Positions 17,300-19,040 of a stretch of DNA of 19,040 bases are shown piece by piece (the stretch's first letter is position 1; every line of letters begins with the position of its first letter). A program made the translations under genes and the position numbers. This stretch comes from Funneliformis mosseae (Eukaryota; Glomeromycota; Glomeromycetes; Glomerales; Glomeraceae): NCBI GenBank assembly GCA_910592005.1, contig CAJVPP010001589.1:1-19040 (forward strand). Direction: 5' to 3'. Below the pieces are notes generated by a model. The model made no database searches. It worked only from the letters and a program-made list of their open reading frames with translations, and was not told the origin of the DNA.

Positions 17300-18012
17300 C
17301 TTAAATCTGAAAGTGCTTCTGAAAGTCAATTTAGAAAGAGATTATTAACCTTGTATTTGATGCATCAATTACATTTCTCAACTAGAAAGACAGGTAAAAA
17401 TTATGTGCAATTTGACAAGTGAATAACAATTACCTTCTTTCTCAAGATCAATTTGAAAATGTGATTTCAAACTGGAATCTTGGGAGTTTAGGAATTGCTC
17501 AAAAATGAATGCTTAGACTTTTTATACTGGTAGAGATTAGAGCTTCAAATCAAGTCTTGAACCATAATAATACATAAAAAGAAAATAATAAAACCATGCA
17601 AAAATTGTAAAGCTATTCAGAATTAGTTGAAACATTAAAAAATGATCACAAGCTTTGTGAATTATATGAACAAACAGATGAATGGCTAATTAATTAAGAA
17701 AATAAGGAATATATTAATAAAAAATATGGTATCACTAAAATTTACCCACTATTTGTTAATCATTCTAGAATGACTCTTCTGTTTTTAGATGAACGTGATA
17801 TTCTATTTGCATGGTATGATTTGGTATATAACATGCAAATCTTAGAAATTAATAAGTTGAAAGGTCTTGCGAACTATCTTTACCACCTAAAAAAGATATA
17901 TTACATTATGAAAGACATTAATAAGCTAGTATCTGAAGTGAAACTTAATCGTTATGTAGAAGAAATAATAGTAAAGAAAATTTGGCAAAGAAAAACAAGA
18001 AAAAAAAGTTAG
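17300..18012 (+). pseudogene. Unknown fungal protein relic, one frame with several stops
   Basis: A first open piece (about 17303-17422) reads SESASESQFRKRLLTLYLMH and onward. After a shift near 17425, one frame runs from about 17430 to TAG 18010 with only four stops (TGA near 17506, TAA near 17574, TAA near 17611, TAA 17695). It contains VISNWNLGSLGIAQK, HKLCELYEQTDEWL, NKKYGITKIYPLFVNHSR and a fully open 80-codon end (17770-18012) with LDERDILFAWYDLVYNM and a basic C-terminus (KKIWQRKTRKKS). Composition is clearly protein-like (Trp, Gly, Pro, Asp/Glu, few Phe/Ile runs). I do not recognise the family. No neighbour suggests a function. Confidence 0.5.
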
Positions 18013-18065
18013 CAAAGAAAAAAAGGTTAGTAAAGGAAAAAGGTTAGCAGAGGAAAAAAAGTGAG
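17983..18065 (+). repeat. Purine-rich tandem repeat at the end of the relic frame
   Basis: About four copies of an 18-20 bp unit like AGCAAAGAAAAAAAGGTT run from the last codons of the relic into the 3' flank. The first copies encode the basic tail, so part of the C-terminus may come from this expansion. Confidence 0.65.
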
Positions 18066-18412
18066 CTTATGATAGAAGCATAATATTTTTATCATATAAC
18101 AAAAAGAAAGTGTGTGAATTTTTTTCTTAATAAAATAAATAGTAATATGTATTCTTAAGCATAATATGTAGTATTGTAAAGCATGACATTTATATTTAAA
18201 TAAAGTTTAGTTAACATTATAAATGTTATATCAGAAAATAAATAATGAAAGATTTCTTTTAGTAAAATATTCTAATTTATTTTTAATATTGTATTCAATA
18301 CAATAAAATTACAAAGCATATTTCATATATATAGAAACACACTATACTAAATATTTTGCAAAGAATAAATTTATAAAAACGTAACTATTAACTCAATACT
18401 AATTTAACTTAC
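18066..18412. other. A+T-rich spacer
   Basis: No coding signal, only poly-A/T and short AT words. It would include the intron start if the minus-strand exon at 18413-18597 is real. Confidence 0.4.
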
Positions 18413-18597
18413 CCATGATTTAAAAATTTTCACAGTTTTTGTGTCTTCTCTAATAACCATATAATATATCTAAGGACCTTCTTTACCTTATCTTTCACAT
18501 CTTCATCTTCATACATAACAAATAAAGATTTTGATAATTTAAATGACAGTTTTCCTTCATTGTCTAACGTATATTCTATGAATTACCATTTCTGCAT
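18413..18597 (-). pseudogene. Possible exon with donor site, decayed
   Basis: On the minus strand the frame reads FIEYTLDNEGKLSFKLSKSL then FVMYEDEDVKDKVKKVLRYI and IWLLEKTQKL, followed after a stop by KFLNHG and a perfect GTAAGT donor at 18412-18407. A candidate acceptor AACAG lies at 18602-18598. The charged, balanced composition contrasts with the Phe/Ile/Tyr-rich plus-strand frame over the same bases. One TGA near the 3' end and a TAA just after the putative exon start suggest decay. No family is recognised. Confidence 0.35.
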
Positions 18598-18966
18598 CTG
18601 TTATAATTCCTATACATTATCCATATTGTATTCATATTTACTTTGTATTTATAAAATAGTAATATTTGATAACATTTCAAATAAAAAAATAAACCTCTAT
18701 TTACCACTCTGGATGAATAATCAGGAAGTTAATTACTCTTATTCTTGCTATATGCATTTTTTCTTTCGAATTTTTTTTGAATTCTTTGATGCTTAATCAT
18801 GTTTACTATTTTATCAATATCAGAATTGGATGATTTAGACTCTGATTTAACTATTATCCAAATGGTTATTTTTTCTCAAACAAAAATTTTAACTATTTAT
18901 ATGGCCTCCTACCTGCTGGAATTACATTATCTATTAAGTCATTATAGAAGTTATACAGTTTATCTA
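18598..18966. other. A+T-rich spacer with weak plus-strand frames
   Basis: Plus-strand frames at 18560-18796 and 18799-18990 are short and hydrophobic. The second (SELDDLDSDLTIIQM) has a slightly protein-like start, but it runs into the transposon-like end at 18967, so it is probably chance. Confidence 0.35.
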
Positions 18967-19040
18967 CAGAGGGTCACCAAAAGTCTCTGAACACTTTTTG
19001 GGATAACATAAAACTCAAAATTTAAAGTTAAAACTGAGAA
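18967..19040 (+). mobile_element. Probable left terminus of a Tc1/mariner-like transposon, cut by the window edge
   Basis: After TA (18965-18966) the sequence CAGAGGGTCACCAAAAGTCT begins and continues with CTGAACACTTTTTGGG. The shape CAG-x-GG-x-CAAAAGT-x-C-TG-ACAC is what many Tc1-like terminal repeats look like, and it is locally much less A+T-rich than its surroundings. The transposase and the other end would lie beyond the window. Confidence 0.55.

Overview
The window looks like repeat-rich nuclear DNA of a fungus, most likely an arbuscular mycorrhizal species (Glomeromycotina, Rhizophagus-like). The grounds are very high A+T, many decayed mobile-element genes, a T-rich spliceosomal-type intron, GTAAGT-like splice donors, an F-box-like ORF, and several protein families I associate from memory with that lineage. 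The organism call is inference. No tRNA, rRNA or CRISPR array was seen. Only the F-box-like ORF (9194-9586, minus) appears uninterrupted and possibly functional.

Left part (about 756-8414): five decayed genes form a compact cluster on both strands. They are a coiled-coil protein with a hydrophobic tail (minus, 1660 to 756), a basic helix-turn-helix-like protein (plus, from 2002), a retropepsin-like protease with an intact Asp-Thr-Gly-Ser motif (minus, 3750 to about 2562), a large Gag-like protein with N-terminal coiled coil and a zinc knuckle (minus, 7256 to 3770), and a retrovirus-type integrase with DD35-type spacing (plus, from 7282). The Gag-like and integrase start codons face each other across 25 bp. 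No reverse transcriptase is visible, and mixed transcription directions do not fit an ordinary LTR retrotransposon. This is the best candidate for an unusual element. Two short non-autonomous elements (2807-3452 and 6290-7143) have jumped into the protease and Gag genes. Each is flanked by an 8-bp duplication with one transition, and removing each element restores the host reading frame.

Middle (about 8409-12293): a relic of a zinc-ribbon plus PD-(D/E)XK-like endonuclease ends tail-to-tail against the integrase. It is followed by the F-box-like ORF, short repeats and a stem-loop, then a complete pogo/Tc1-mariner-type transposon (10398-12293) with TA target duplication, inverted ends, sub-terminal 15-bp repeats and a decayed DDD transposase that contains a T-rich intron.

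Right part (12300-19040): a 16-bp perfect hairpin, a long relic (12683-14313) of a dispersed family ending in a zinc-finger-like C-x7-C-x2-C segment, then A+T-rich DNA with weak or fragmentary coding traces (15349-15736, 16719-16835 minus, 17300-18012, 18413-18597 minus). The window ends in what looks like the terminus of a Tc1-like transposon (from 18967).

Across the window the coding relics keep long single frames but are riddled with stops at positions that C-to-T or G-to-A changes would explain (CAA/CAG/CGA or TGG codons). Both target duplications of the small elements differ by the same kind of transition. This points to cytosine-deamination-type decay rather than random indels or an altered genetic code.
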